From: Neisseria mucosa
GTDB taxonomy: Bacteria; Pseudomonadota; Gammaproteobacteria; Burkholderiales; Neisseriaceae
Direction: 5' to 3'
Assembly: GCF_013267835.1 (NCBI RefSeq)
Contig: NZ_CP053939.1
Coordinates: 1,860,001-1,924,000 of the forward strand
DNA: 64,000 bases
Shown: piece after piece, positions 48,714-57,769 of the stretch
How positions within the stretch are numbered: position 1 is the first letter of the stretch
How the letters are laid out: the number at the start of each line of letters is the position of its first letter
Made by a program: the position numbers and the translations under genes
Notes under the pieces: generated by a model
The model's input: the letters and a program-made list of their open reading frames with translations, nothing else
The model's database searches: none
Told to the model about the DNA's origin: nothing

Positions 48714-50477
48714 TCAGACGGCCTGCGATTCCGCCTGTTCGCTTTGGTTGAGGATTTTAATCAGCTTCTCGGTTTTTTCCGGGTCTTCGCAGCGCAGGAT
48801 TTTGGCGGCATCGTTTTCGAGATGGCCGGTGTGGCTGTGCAGGATGATGTTTTTAACCGAAAGCAGGTTGTTGGGGTTCATGGAGAAGCGGCGCAGACCC
48901 ATGCCGAGCAACAGTCGGGTGAAGACGGTATCGCCGGCCATTTCGCCGCAGATGGATACGCCTTTTTCCATGCGGTTTGCCGTGCGGATGATGTGTTGCA
49001 GCGTTTTGAGAACGGCAGGGTGGCCGGGTTGGTAAAGGTGGCTGACGCTGTCGTCGCCGCGGTCGACCGACAAGAGGTATTGAATCAGGTCGTTGGTGCC
49101 GACGGAGATGAAATCGACGAGCTTGAGGATGCTGCCGACGGTCATGGCGGCGGACGGGATTTCAATCATGCAGCCGATGCTGACCGGGCCGAAGGCTTCG
49201 TCGCGTTCGGCGAGTTGGCGTTGGGCCGTGTCCAGATGGATAAGGCATTGGCGCACTTCGGAAATGGATGTAATCATCGGCCACATCATGCGCACGGGGC
49301 CGTGTGCGGCGGCGCGGAGGATGGCGCGCATTTGGGTGCGGAACATGACCGGCTCGGCGAGACACAGGCGGATGCCGGTCAGGCCGAGTGCGGGGTTGAG
49401 GCTGCCGTTGGGCGAGCTGTTTTGGCCGAACCAGCGCGGATTTTTATCGACACCCAAATCGACGGTGCGGATGGTGATGCTTTTGCCTTTCATCTTTTTC
49501 ACAATCGCGCTATACACTTCGTATTGCTCGTCTTCAGACGGCATGGTGTCGCGGTTGAGATAAAGAAATTCGCTGCGGAACAGGCCGACGCCGTCTGCGC
49601 CGAAGTTGTGCAGGGCTTTGATGTCTTCGGCGGATTCGATGTTGGCGAGCAACTCAATGTTGATGCCGTCGGCCGTGGTGGCGGCGGTTTTTTTGATTTT
49701 GTTGAGTTCGCGCTTGTGGCTGCGGTATTCGCGGGCGAGGCGGCGGTATTCGTTGAGGACGACTTCGTCGGGATCGATGATGAGGGTGCCGTTGATGCCG
49801 TCGACGATGACGATTTCGTTTTCAGTGATGAGTTTGCGGGCGTTGTGCAGGCCGATGACGGACGGGATGTCGAGGCTGCGGCCTAAGATGGCGGTGTGGC
49901 TGGTCGGGCCGCCGGCATCGGTCACGAAGGCGGTAATGTGCTGCTCTTTGAACAATACGGTATCGGCAGGCGAGAGGTCGTGCGCGATGAGGACGGTGTC
50001 GTCAAACAGGTTGCCGGCGAGGTTAAGTTCGTTGCTTTGGCCGACAAGGTTGTTGTGGATACGGCGGACGACTTGGAGCATGTCCTGTTTGCGTTCGCGC
50101 AGGTAGTCGTCGTCGATGCTGTCGAACTGGGCGGCAAGCTTGTCGCTTTGCAGTTTCAAAGCCCATTCGGCGTTGATTTTCTGCTCGCGCAAAATGTCGA
50201 TGGGTTCGCGCGAGAGGGTGACGTCGGTCAGCAGCATCAGGTGCAGGGAGATGAACGCGCCCAATTCGGTCGGGGCGTTTTCGGGAATCGCGCTGCGCAA
50301 TTGTTCCAGTTCTTTGCGTGTGGCTTTGATGGCGTTGTCGAAACGGGCGACTTCGGCCTCGAGCTTGTCGGGATCGATGTCGTATTGGGGAACTTCCGCC
50401 GCGCCGCGCGTGATGAGGTGGGCGTGGCCGATGGCGATGCCTTTGCCTGCGGCCACACCGTGTAGGACGATGCTCAT
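48714..50477 (-). CDS. ptsI: PTS enzyme I (phosphoenolpyruvate-protein phosphotransferase)
   Basis: This 587-residue protein takes phosphate from PEP and passes it to HPr. The phospho-histidine is His194 in GGPTSHTAILGRS, the PEP-binding barrel follows, and the active-site cysteine is in SICGEMAGD. It overlaps the ptsH stop by one base. The stop codon is provided by an uptake sequence (CAG GCC GTC TGA). Confidence 0.95.
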   Translation of the reverse strand: MSIVLHGVAAGKGIAIGHAHLITRGAAEVPQYDIDPDKLEAEVARFDNAIKATRKELEQLRSAIPENAPTELGAFISLHLMLLTDVTLSREPIDILREQKINAEWALKLQSDKLAAQFDSIDDDYLRERKQDMLQVVRRIHNNLVGQSNELNLAGNLFDDTVLIAHDLSPADTVLFKEQHITAFVTDAGGPTSHTAILGRSLDIPSVIGLHNARKLITENEIVIVDGINGTLIIDPDEVVLNEYRRLAREYRSHKRELNKIKKTAATTADGINIELLANIESAEDIKALHNFGADGVGLFRSEFLYLNRDTMPSEDEQYEVYSAIVKKMKGKSITIRTVDLGVDKNPRWFGQNSSPNGSLNPALGLTGIRLCLAEPVMFRTQMRAILRAAAHGPVRMMWPMITSISEVRQCLIHLDTAQRQLAERDEAFGPVSIGCMIEIPSAAMTVGSILKLVDFISVGTNDLIQYLLSVDRGDDSVSHLYQPGHPAVLKTLQHIIRTANRMEKGVSICGEMAGDTVFTRLLLGMGLRRFSMNPNNLLSVKNIILHSHTGHLENDAAKILRCEDPEKTEKLIKILNQSEQAESQAV

Positions 50478-50746
50478 TATTCGCCCTCGCCGAAGTAGTC
50501 GTTGATGAGGTCGGTCAACGCCTGCATGGCGGCGGCTTCGTCTGCGCCGTCTGTTTCCAGCTCAATCACGGTGCCTTTGGCGGCGGCCAGCATCATCAGG
50601 CCCATGATGCTTTTGCCGTTGACGCGGTTGCCGTTTTTGGTGACCCAGACTTCGCTTTGGAATTGGGAGGCGGTTTGGGTGAATTTGCTGGAGGCGCGCG
50701 CGTGCAGGCCGAGTTTGTTGATGATTTCGATTTCTTGTTTGAGCAT
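50477..50746 (-). CDS. ptsH: Phosphocarrier protein HPr
   Basis: This 89-residue protein has the phosphorylation site His15 in GLHARAS. The MGLMMLAAAKGTVIELETDG region holds the HPr helix-B sequence. The regulatory-serine site of Gram-positive HPr lies here too, read as GKSIMGL, so HPr kinase control is possible. Confidence 0.95.
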   Translation of the reverse strand: MLKQEIEIINKLGLHARASSKFTQTASQFQSEVWVTKNGNRVNGKSIMGLMMLAAAKGTVIELETDGADEAAAMQALTDLINDYFGEGE

Positions 50747-50789
50747 GGATTTCCCCTAATGGTTGTAAAGTGAATGGTTTCAGACGGCC

Positions 50790-51218
50790 TTAGCCGTTTT
50801 CTTTGCACACCAGGTCTTCGGGTGCGGATGTAATGGCGAAAATGCCCCGGATGGCGGCTTCTTTGACGGTTTCGGTGAAGTCGGAGAGGTTTTCGGCTTG
50901 TGATGAGTATTGGATGGCTTTAATCATCATCGGGGCGTTGAGGCCGGTCAGGATGGCGGATTTATTTTCGCGCACCAGCCGGCGTGCGGCGTTGCACGGG
51001 GTGGCGCCGAAGATGTCGGTCATGATCAGTACGCCGCGGTTGTCGGGAAATTCCTGCAAGGCGGCGATGGCGTTGTTGATGATGTCGTTTTGGTCTTCAT
51101 TGGGTTGAACGCCGAGAATACGGACGTTTTCGGGAAAGCCGTTGGGGAAGAAATGGTGGGTCAGCCCTTGGTAGGCTTCGCCTATGGTTTCGTGCGTGAT
51201 GATAAGCAGGCCGATCAT
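50790..51218 (-). CDS. PTS mannose-type EIIA
   Basis: This 142-residue EIIA-Man domain begins MIGLLIITHE, with the phosphorylated His9, and has the MTDIFGATPCNAAR motif. No EIIB, EIIC or EIID sugar permease is in this window. In Neisseria this PTS is thought to be regulatory, so the EIIA may control other proteins rather than sugar uptake. It is the first gene of the EIIA-ptsH-ptsI operon. Confidence 0.9.
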   Translation of the reverse strand: MIGLLIITHETIGEAYQGLTHHFFPNGFPENVRILGVQPNEDQNDIINNAIAALQEFPDNRGVLIMTDIFGATPCNAARRLVRENKSAILTGLNAPMMIKAIQYSSQAENLSDFTETVKEAAIRGIFAITSAPEDLVCKENG

Positions 51219-51241
51219 GATGTGTTCCTAGTGTTGGTTTG

Positions 51242-51270
51242 AGGCCGTCTGAAAACCTTTCAGACGGCCT
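51242..51270. terminator. Inverted uptake-sequence terminator between hpt and the PTS operon
   Basis: AGGCCGTCTGAAA (51242-51254) pairs with TTTCAGACGGCCT (51258-51270). Confidence 0.75.
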
Positions 51271-51275
51271 TGGTT

Positions 51276-51839
51276 TTATTTGTTGTTTAAGGCGTAGATT
51301 TCGCCGAGGTTGCGCCAGCAGCCGGCGGCATCCATGCCGTAGCCGAAGACGTAGCGGTTGGGCACGTCCAAACCGATATAGTCGGCTTGGGTCGGTTTTT
51401 CTTTGTCGATCAGCTTGTTGGCAAATACGGCCGCACGGCAGCTTGCCGCGCCCATTTCCAACAGTTTTTCCTGAATGGCGGCCATGGTGTGGCCTTCGTC
51501 CAAGATGTCGTCCAAAACGACGACATGACGGCCTTTGATTTGCTCGGGGTCGGGCATGCGTTTCCAGTTGAACGCGCCGCCTGCGAGTTTATCGCCGTAG
51601 CGGGAAACGTGGACGTAGTCAAAGTCCAGAGGGAAGCGCAACAGCGGCAGCAGCTGTCCTGTAAACACCACCGCGCCACCCATGACAGGCAGCAGCAGGG
51701 GATATTTGTCGGCCAAGTCGCGGGTGATGTCGTCGGCAACTTTTTGCAGGGCCGCGCGGCATTGTTCTTGGTCAAACAGCAAGTCGGCATTGTCCAGCAT
51801 GGCTTGGGTTTCAAGGCGTTTGGTTTCTAAGTCGGTCAT
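51276..51839 (-). CDS. hpt: Hypoxanthine-guanine phosphoribosyltransferase
   Basis: This 187-residue purine salvage enzyme has the PRPP-binding motif VVVLDDILDEGHTM. A conserved GGAVVFTGQLLP loop precedes it and a C-terminal purine-contact segment follows (GLDVPNRYVFGYGMD). Confidence 0.92.
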   Translation of the reverse strand: MTDLETKRLETQAMLDNADLLFDQEQCRAALQKVADDITRDLADKYPLLLPVMGGAVVFTGQLLPLLRFPLDFDYVHVSRYGDKLAGGAFNWKRMPDPEQIKGRHVVVLDDILDEGHTMAAIQEKLLEMGAASCRAAVFANKLIDKEKPTQADYIGLDVPNRYVFGYGMDAAGCWRNLGEIYALNNK

Positions 51840-51947
51840 GATAGGTCGTGTTGGGTACGGTTAAAAACAAATTATATAGCGGATTCAATCAATTTTCGAT
51901 ACAGGCCGCAATGGCGCATGGGAAGGGAGGATTAGGGCCAAACGCGT

Positions 51948-53477
51948 TCAGACGGCCTTTTGCCCTTCCGCTTCGTCCACCAGCAAAAATGCCGCCAAAG
52001 CCAAAGCGGTCAATACCGCCGTCAACACCATCGCCCGTCCGTAATTGTCCGCACCGGCGCGCCCGAGATAATCGTAAATCAAGGTGGTCAGCGTCTGCCA
52101 TTCGGGGCGAGACAGGAACAATGTGGCCGCAAATTCGCCGATACACGTTGCCGAAGCCAAAGTCAGGCCGCGCCGCAAAGCCGGTTTCAATAAAGGCGCG
52201 GTTACATAACAGGCCGTCTGAAAACCGTTTGCGCCCATGGTGCGCGCCGCCGCCGCGTAATCTTTGGGCAAACCGTCCCACGCGGCCAGTACGTCTTTGG
52301 CCACAAACGGATACGCCAACAGCGCGTAAGTCGCCGTCAGCAGCCACAGCGAAGCCGTCCACTGCGGATAGAGCAACAATACGCCGAACGCGATGCACAC
52401 GGGCGACACCATAAACGGCAAAAACATCAGCGCGCGCAACCACGCCATTTGCCGTGCCGCCGCCGCATACAGCACGCCCAAAACCGTCGCCGCCGCCACC
52501 GCTGCCGCAGAGAAACGGATCGTGTTCCACGCAGCCGCCCACGTTTGCGCTTCCAGCAAAACCACCCACGAAGAGCCTGCCGCTGCCGCCTTGAGCCACA
52601 CTGCCGCCAAAGGCAGCAGGCAGCACAGCACCAACATGGCCAATACCGTTGCCGTCAGCCATTTTTCCCAAGCCCGTACCGGCGCGCGCGGAGGCAAAGG
52701 TGAGACCGACTTATCCACCGCCACGCGCTTACTCCAATACGCATACAAACCGCCTGCCGCCGCCGTAGCCGCCAGCACCAGCCACACCAACACCGACGCA
52801 CGCGCCATGTCCAACTCATACGCCACCAGCCGGTAGATTTCCACTTCCACCGTTGCAAAACGCTCGCCGCCGAGCAGCAAGGCCAGCCCGAAGCCTGAAA
52901 AACAATATAAAAACACCAAGCACGCGCCGCCGACGACCCATGCACGCACCACCGGCCATTCGACCCAGACAAACCGCCGCCACGCGTCCGCGCCCAACGA
53001 TTGCGCCGAGAGCAACCGCGCCTGCGGCACACGCACAAATCCCTGATACGCCGAGCGCACCAAAACCGGCAGGTTGAAAAACACATTGCCGTAAATCAGC
53101 AGCCACGGCGTGTCCTGCCAACCTGCCGCCAGTATGCCGTGTGCGCCAAACAAGGCCAGTACGCCCATGCCTGCCACCAAAGTCGGCATCACAAAAGGCA
53201 GCATCAGCAGGCGCAAAACCGTGCGCCGTCCGGCAAAGTCCATCCGCGCCAGCACCCACGCCGCAGGTACGCCCAAAGCTGTAACCAAGACGCAGGTCAA
53301 AACTGCCTGCGCCACCGTCCAGCCCAAGCGCAGGCGCATATAGTCATCAGCCACCACTTCCGCCCAAGCGCCCTCGCCGTCGTAAAACGCCAGCGACAGC
53401 AAAGGCGCGGCCACCATGACCGCCAAGAAACCCAAAGGCAGAAGCAACAGCGCACACCGCCGAATCCAAACCTGCAT
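51948..53477 (-). CDS. ThiP-like ABC transporter permease
   Basis: This 509-residue, twelve-helix protein has two fused permease halves. Each has an EAA-type loop that contacts the ATPase (around residues 150-175 and 405-430). Length and sequence best fit ThiP (thiamine/TPP permease); ferric FbpB/AfuB-type permeases are the alternative. The partner binding protein and ATPase are not in the window. The stop codon comes from an uptake sequence (AAG GCC GTC TGA). Confidence 0.78.
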   Translation of the reverse strand: MQVWIRRCALLLLPLGFLAVMVAAPLLSLAFYDGEGAWAEVVADDYMRLRLGWTVAQAVLTCVLVTALGVPAAWVLARMDFAGRRTVLRLLMLPFVMPTLVAGMGVLALFGAHGILAAGWQDTPWLLIYGNVFFNLPVLVRSAYQGFVRVPQARLLSAQSLGADAWRRFVWVEWPVVRAWVVGGACLVFLYCFSGFGLALLLGGERFATVEVEIYRLVAYELDMARASVLVWLVLAATAAAGGLYAYWSKRVAVDKSVSPLPPRAPVRAWEKWLTATVLAMLVLCCLLPLAAVWLKAAAAGSSWVVLLEAQTWAAAWNTIRFSAAAVAAATVLGVLYAAAARQMAWLRALMFLPFMVSPVCIAFGVLLLYPQWTASLWLLTATYALLAYPFVAKDVLAAWDGLPKDYAAAARTMGANGFQTACYVTAPLLKPALRRGLTLASATCIGEFAATLFLSRPEWQTLTTLIYDYLGRAGADNYGRAMVLTAVLTALALAAFLLVDEAEGQKAV

Positions 53478-53710
53478 CGATGCGTACCCGAGAATAAAAA
53501 CGCCTATTTTAGCCCGAGTTCGGCATAGAAGGTGGTATTCCTGCCCTTGTTTTCAGACGGCCTGGGCAGCCTTACGGATAAAACCGCCGTTTCTTCAGAT
53601 TTTCCAAACATTTACGAAATCCCTTCAAAAAGACAACATAATTGGTTGGGCATTTTTGTTACAATGTCGCCGATTCAAAAAAACAAACAAATCAAAAACA
53701 AGGAAACATT

Positions 53711-54241
53711 ATGACCGCTACACGTCCACAAACCTACGATGCCGTCGCGCGCGCGTTGCACTGGCTGACCGTACTCGGTTTCATCGGCATCCTCTCCACC
53801 ATTACCGTTTGGACCATCTACGATGGCGAAGAATGGGTCAAATCGCTCTTCGGCGTGCATAAATCCATCGGTTTCATCACGCTGCTGGTGATTGCCGTGC
53901 GTATTGTTTGGGCTTTGCTCAATGCATCCAAACGTCCTGCCGCCGACAGCTTTGCCGCCAAAGCAGGCCACCTTGCCCTTTACGTCCTCATGCTTGCCGT
54001 TCCCGTTATCGGCATGATCCGCCAATACGGCGGCGGCCGCGGCCCGTTGAAAGTATTCGGTGTCGAAGTGATGCAGGGTTCGCCAGAGAAAATCGAATGG
54101 ATGTCCAACCTCGGCAATATGGCGCACGGCAAACTCGGCTGGCTGCTTTTTGCGCTTGTCGCCGGCCACATCGCCATGGTTGTTGTCCACCGCATTCAAG
54201 GCCACGACGTTTTGTACCGCATGATCGGCCGCCGTTCTTAA
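53711..54241 (+). CDS. Cytochrome b561 family protein
   Basis: This 176-residue, four-helix inner-membrane di-heme protein has likely heme histidines in ALHWLT, VHKSIG, MAHGKLGW and GHIAMVVVH. CybB-type members pass electrons between quinone and small oxidants. The ATG at 53711 has an AGGAAAC ribosome-binding site; the upstream in-frame extension is not conserved. Confidence 0.9.
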   Translation: MTATRPQTYDAVARALHWLTVLGFIGILSTITVWTIYDGEEWVKSLFGVHKSIGFITLLVIAVRIVWALLNASKRPAADSFAAKAGHLALYVLMLAVPVIGMIRQYGGGRGPLKVFGVEVMQGSPEKIEWMSNLGNMAHGKLGWLLFALVAGHIAMVVVHRIQGHDVLYRMIGRRS

Positions 54242-54261
54242 GTGTAAAACGGTAAACAGCC

Positions 54262-54313
54262 AAGGCCGTCTGAAAACAGTTTGACCAAGCAGAAACTGTT
54301 TTCAGACGGCCTT
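54262..54313. terminator. Extended uptake-sequence terminator after cytochrome b561
   Basis: Twenty-one bases at 54262-54282 pair perfectly with 54293-54313. The arms are an uptake sequence extended by ACAGTTT. A T-run follows. The longest perfect DUS-based stem in the window. Confidence 0.92.
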
Positions 54314-54397
54314 TTTGTATTTGTGTTAATCTGCAAAAGTAGGGCAGGCATTTTGCCTGACGTTGTCTAAATACTGTAAACCATACCGAGAAACACC

Positions 54398-55402
54398 ATG
54401 ACTGCTCCCATTCTCGCCATCACTTCCGGCGAACCGGCCGGCATCGGCCCCGACATCTGCCTCGATTTGGCTTTCGCCGACCTTCCTTGCCGCCCCGTTG
54501 TTTTGTGCGACAAAAACCTGTTGGCGCAAAGGGCCGAACAGCTTGGCAAGTCCGTCATCTTGCGCGACTTTCAAGCCCAAGCGGCTGAACCGTTGCCTAA
54601 GGGCGAACTCGAAGTCCTGCATATTCCTTTAGATGCCGAGTGTCGGGCAGGCGAACTCAATCCTGTCAATGCCGCGTATGTCCTCCGGCTGCTGGATACG
54701 GCGTATCAGGGCATTTCAGACGGCCTGTTTGCCGGTATGGTAACCGCGCCGCTGCACAAAGGCATCATCAACGATGCCCACGCAGGCAACGGCTTTTTCA
54801 GCGGCCATACCGAATACCTCGCCGAAAAAAGCCATACCGAACAAGTCGTCATGATGTTGACCGGCGGCGGCCTGCGTGTGGCGCTGGTGACCACCCATCT
54901 GCCGCTGAAAGACATTTCCGCCGCCATCACGAAGCCTTTAATCGAGTCGGTTGTCCGCATTCTTGAACACGACCTGCGCCATAAGTTCGGCATAGCCAAA
55001 CCGGTCATCCTCGTTACCGGCCTCAATCCCCACGCCGGCGAAGGCGGCCATTTGGGACACGAAGAAATCGACACCATTATTCCGGCGCTTCATGCCCTGC
55101 AGGCCGAAGGCATAGACGCGCGCGGCCCTTATCCGGCCGATACCGTGTTCCAACCCTTCCTGCTTAAAGATGCCGATGCCGTCCTCGCCATGTATCACGA
55201 CCAAGGCCTGCCGGTGCTCAAATACGCCGGTTTCGGCGAAGGCGTGAACATCACCCTCGGCCTGCCCTTTATCCGCACCTCCGTCGATCATGGCACGGCC
55301 TTGAATTTGGCAGGCACGGGCAAAGCCGATTCCGGCAGCCTGATGACCGCCGTCCTCGCCGCGCTCGATATGGCGCACAATATGCAGAAACAGGCCGTCT
55401 GA
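54398..55402 (+). CDS. pdxA: 4-hydroxythreonine-4-phosphate dehydrogenase
   Basis: This 334-residue NAD enzyme belongs to the DXP-dependent pyridoxal phosphate pathway. ITSGEPAGIGPDI starts the protein, GHTEYLAEK and MYHDQGLPVLKY hold metal-ligand histidines, and NITLGLPFIRTSVDHGTA is the NAD site. The stop codon comes from an uptake sequence (CAG GCC GTC TGA). Confidence 0.95.
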   Translation: MTAPILAITSGEPAGIGPDICLDLAFADLPCRPVVLCDKNLLAQRAEQLGKSVILRDFQAQAAEPLPKGELEVLHIPLDAECRAGELNPVNAAYVLRLLDTAYQGISDGLFAGMVTAPLHKGIINDAHAGNGFFSGHTEYLAEKSHTEQVVMMLTGGGLRVALVTTHLPLKDISAAITKPLIESVVRILEHDLRHKFGIAKPVILVTGLNPHAGEGGHLGHEEIDTIIPALHALQAEGIDARGPYPADTVFQPFLLKDADAVLAMYHDQGLPVLKYAGFGEGVNITLGLPFIRTSVDHGTALNLAGTGKADSGSLMTAVLAALDMAHNMQKQAV

Positions 55403-55534
55403 AACGTGGAGGTTAATTGTTTGCAGGCGTAATGTGTTCCTGTAACAGCATCATCAGGGATATTTGCCTGTCGGTTTGATGAAGCCGATAAATGTTTGGA
55501 CAATAATCAGCGTTTTATTTGAAAAACGATATAA

Positions 55535-55580
55535 AAAAGGCCGTCTGAAGCTCCATGATTTGGGTTTCAGACGGCCTTTT
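55535..55580. terminator. Inverted uptake-sequence terminator between pdxA and the S49 peptidase
   Basis: AAAAGGCCGTCTGAA (about 55536-55549) pairs with TTCAGACGGCCTTTT (55566-55580). The genes converge, so both may use it. The spacer 55403-55534 shows nothing else. Confidence 0.82.
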
Positions 55581-55591
55581 GGTTTTTTGGT

Positions 55592-56587
55592 TTACCAAAT
55601 TTCAGACAAAGTTTCTTTGACTTTGGCCTTCACTTCCGCACCGAAGCGGCGGCTGAGCATTTTGCTGAAATCGTCTTGCGGCGTGTAGTTGACCAGCTCG
55701 GGGGCTTTGACAACATCGCGGGCAACGCTGTAAATGCTGCCGAAGTCGTCAATCAGGCCGACTTGTTTGGCTTCTTTGCCGGTGTAGATGCGGCCGCTGA
55801 AAACGTCGGGATACTGTTTGTCTTTCAACCTTGCACCACGGCCGAGTTTGACGGCTTTGATGAATTCTTGGTGGATATCGCCCAACATGCTTTCCCAAAT
55901 TTGGGTTTGCGCTGGGGTTTCAGGTGTGAAAGGGTCGCCCATGCCTTTGTTGCTGCCGGCGGTTTTCAGACGGCGTTTGACACCGGCTTTGTCCATCAGG
56001 CCGGTAAAGTCGAAACCGCCGCCGATCACACCGATGCTGCCGACAATACTGGAAGGGTCGGCGTAGATTTTGTCGGCTGCGGCGGCAATGTAGTAGCAGC
56101 CGGAAGCGCACATGTCTTCGGCAACGAGGTAAACAGGGATGTCTTTGTGTTCGGCTTTGAGGCGGCGGACTTCGTTAAAGGCCGTGTTGGACACGACAGG
56201 CGAACCGCCGGGGCTGTTGGCGCGGATGATGATGGCTTTGGCGTTGCCGTTTTCGTAGGCGGCTTCCATGCTGTCGCGCAGGATTTGGACTTGGTCGTCG
56301 ATGTCGTTGCCGATTTCGCCGGTCAGGTCGATAACGGCGGTGTGTTCGCTGCGGGCTTGGACCGACGTGGTTTTTCCTTCTTCTTCCGCAAGGCCGAAAA
56401 TCAGGCTGAGGAAGATGAGGACGGCGACGCCGCGCCAGATGTTGCGCCAAATGCGGGCGCGGCGTTGTTCTTGGTAGGCGGCGAGGAGGACTTCGCGCAG
56501 GGTGTTGCGCTCCCAGTTGTCGACGGGGGTGGAGGCTGAAGAGGGTGTGTTTTGGGCATCGCCTTCACGGTGGATTCGGTATTGCAT
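55592..56587 (-). CDS. S49 family signal peptide peptidase (SppA-like)
   Basis: This 331-residue membrane-anchored serine protease has one helix at about residues 53-67. The catalytic serine is Ser162 in CASGCYYIAAAADKIYA and the probable general-base lysine is Lys214 in AGSNKGMGDPF. The half-length form fits oligomeric bacterial SppA. It degrades cleaved signal peptides in the membrane. Confidence 0.9.
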   Translation of the reverse strand: MQYRIHREGDAQNTPSSASTPVDNWERNTLREVLLAAYQEQRRARIWRNIWRGVAVLIFLSLIFGLAEEEGKTTSVQARSEHTAVIDLTGEIGNDIDDQVQILRDSMEAAYENGNAKAIIIRANSPGGSPVVSNTAFNEVRRLKAEHKDIPVYLVAEDMCASGCYYIAAAADKIYADPSSIVGSIGVIGGGFDFTGLMDKAGVKRRLKTAGSNKGMGDPFTPETPAQTQIWESMLGDIHQEFIKAVKLGRGARLKDKQYPDVFSGRIYTGKEAKQVGLIDDFGSIYSVARDVVKAPELVNYTPQDDFSKMLSRRFGAEVKAKVKETLSEIW

Positions 56588-56607
56588 GATGTGATGTACT
56601 TTCGTGC

Positions 56608-56633
56608 AGGCCGTCTGAATGTTCAGACGGCCT
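56608..56633. terminator. Inverted uptake-sequence hairpin
   Basis: AGGCCGTCTGAA (56608-56619) pairs with TTCAGACGGCCT (56622-56633) over a two-base spacer. It lies between the lipoprotein gene and the S49 gene. Confidence 0.65.
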
Positions 56634-56641
56634 GATCGGTT

Positions 56642-57664
56642 TTAGTTGATGGAATAGCCGCGCAGGTATTGCGTGCGTTCGCGGGTCATGCGGGTTTCAC
56701 ACTGCAGGCGCAGGTATTCTGCTTGTGCAGCGTTGTCTGCAGACGCGGCGGCTTGTTGGCAGTTGAGTTTTTTGCTTTGAATCCAGGCGCGTTGCTCGCC
56801 GAGGATTTGTTGTTTGACGTCGCTGTCCATGCCGCCCCAGAGGTCGTTGATCTCGCCGTCCGCCTGACGGTTTTGCGCGCGCGCGTTGTCAAGTTCGCTT
56901 TGGCTGAGGCCGGGCGGCTCGTTGCGTTGGGTTTCATGGTCGGGGCGCAGGACTTCGTAATCTGAATCGTCGCCGTCATCGGTCAGGCCGGCAGCCTGGC
57001 TGGTGGCGTTGTTTTCAAGGATGTCTTGCGGATTGAGGGTGGGCGGTTCTTCCGTGTTTTGGTTTTGCAGCAGTTTGATGGCCTGCTCTTTGGACACGGG
57101 TTTGCCGTCTATCATGACGATGCTTTTCACGCCGTAGGGCAGCAGGGTGGCGGAAAGGGTTTGGGCGGTGGAACTCAGGGTATTGTCTTCGAAAACCGGT
57201 TTGCCGTCTTTGTCGGGGGTGTAGAGCAGGGTGGTGCTGAACGTGTTGTTTTCAAAGGTCAGGTTGCTGCCCATCAGTTTTTGTTCGAGCATGTCGGCCA
57301 ACGGGGTGCTGCCGTAAATCAGCGGGCTGTTGTCTATGGCTGTTTTGAGGATGGTGTCGGGAATACGGATTTTGAGGTTGGCGCGGCAGATGGCTTTGCC
57401 GTCGTCTTCGGTTTCTTTGGGGTCTTCAAGCAGGGTTTCTAATTCGAGGCCGGCGGCGATGATTTTGTCGGCATCGACGAATTGGCGGTTGTCATTGCGG
57501 GCAAAGGAGCGCGCTTGTTGTTTGAGGGTGTCTTCGATGGTGGTACGGATGTTTTGCAGTGTGGCCGGTTGGGCGCAATCAAGTGCGGCTTTGGGCTCTT
57601 CTTTGCTGCATGCGGCAAGCAGAATCGTGCTTAAAATCAATACGGAAGCGGTTTTTTTGTACAT
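56642..57664 (-). CDS. Lipoprotein with C-terminal LprI/DUF1311-like domain
   Basis: This 340-residue protein has a lipobox (LLAAC, lipid Cys19) and so is a lipoprotein. The N-terminal 200 residues are not recognised. A linker rich in D, E, Q and N follows (about 200-255). The last 80 residues (DLWGGMDSDVKQQILGEQRAW, then LRCE-type and MTRERTQYLRGY parts) resemble DUF1311/LprI, a domain linked to lysozyme inhibition in other bacteria. That activity is only a suggestion here. Confidence 0.75.
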   Translation of the reverse strand: MYKKTASVLILSTILLAACSKEEPKAALDCAQPATLQNIRTTIEDTLKQQARSFARNDNRQFVDADKIIAAGLELETLLEDPKETEDDGKAICRANLKIRIPDTILKTAIDNSPLIYGSTPLADMLEQKLMGSNLTFENNTFSTTLLYTPDKDGKPVFEDNTLSSTAQTLSATLLPYGVKSIVMIDGKPVSKEQAIKLLQNQNTEEPPTLNPQDILENNATSQAAGLTDDGDDSDYEVLRPDHETQRNEPPGLSQSELDNARAQNRQADGEINDLWGGMDSDVKQQILGEQRAWIQSKKLNCQQAAASADNAAQAEYLRLQCETRMTRERTQYLRGYSIN

Positions 57665-57769
57665 GTGTACTCCTGAAGGTGACGGCCTTTCAGACGGCCT
57701 GACGTGCCTATCATAGCAAAAGCACTTGCTGCAAGTAAATGCGGCAAGTGCTTTTCTATGTCGGACGTA

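Noticed and set aside
51870..51895. TATAGCGGATTCAATCAA resembles the end of a Correia repeat.
   Set aside because: No matching inverted end or Correia core follows, so it is at best a chance likeness.
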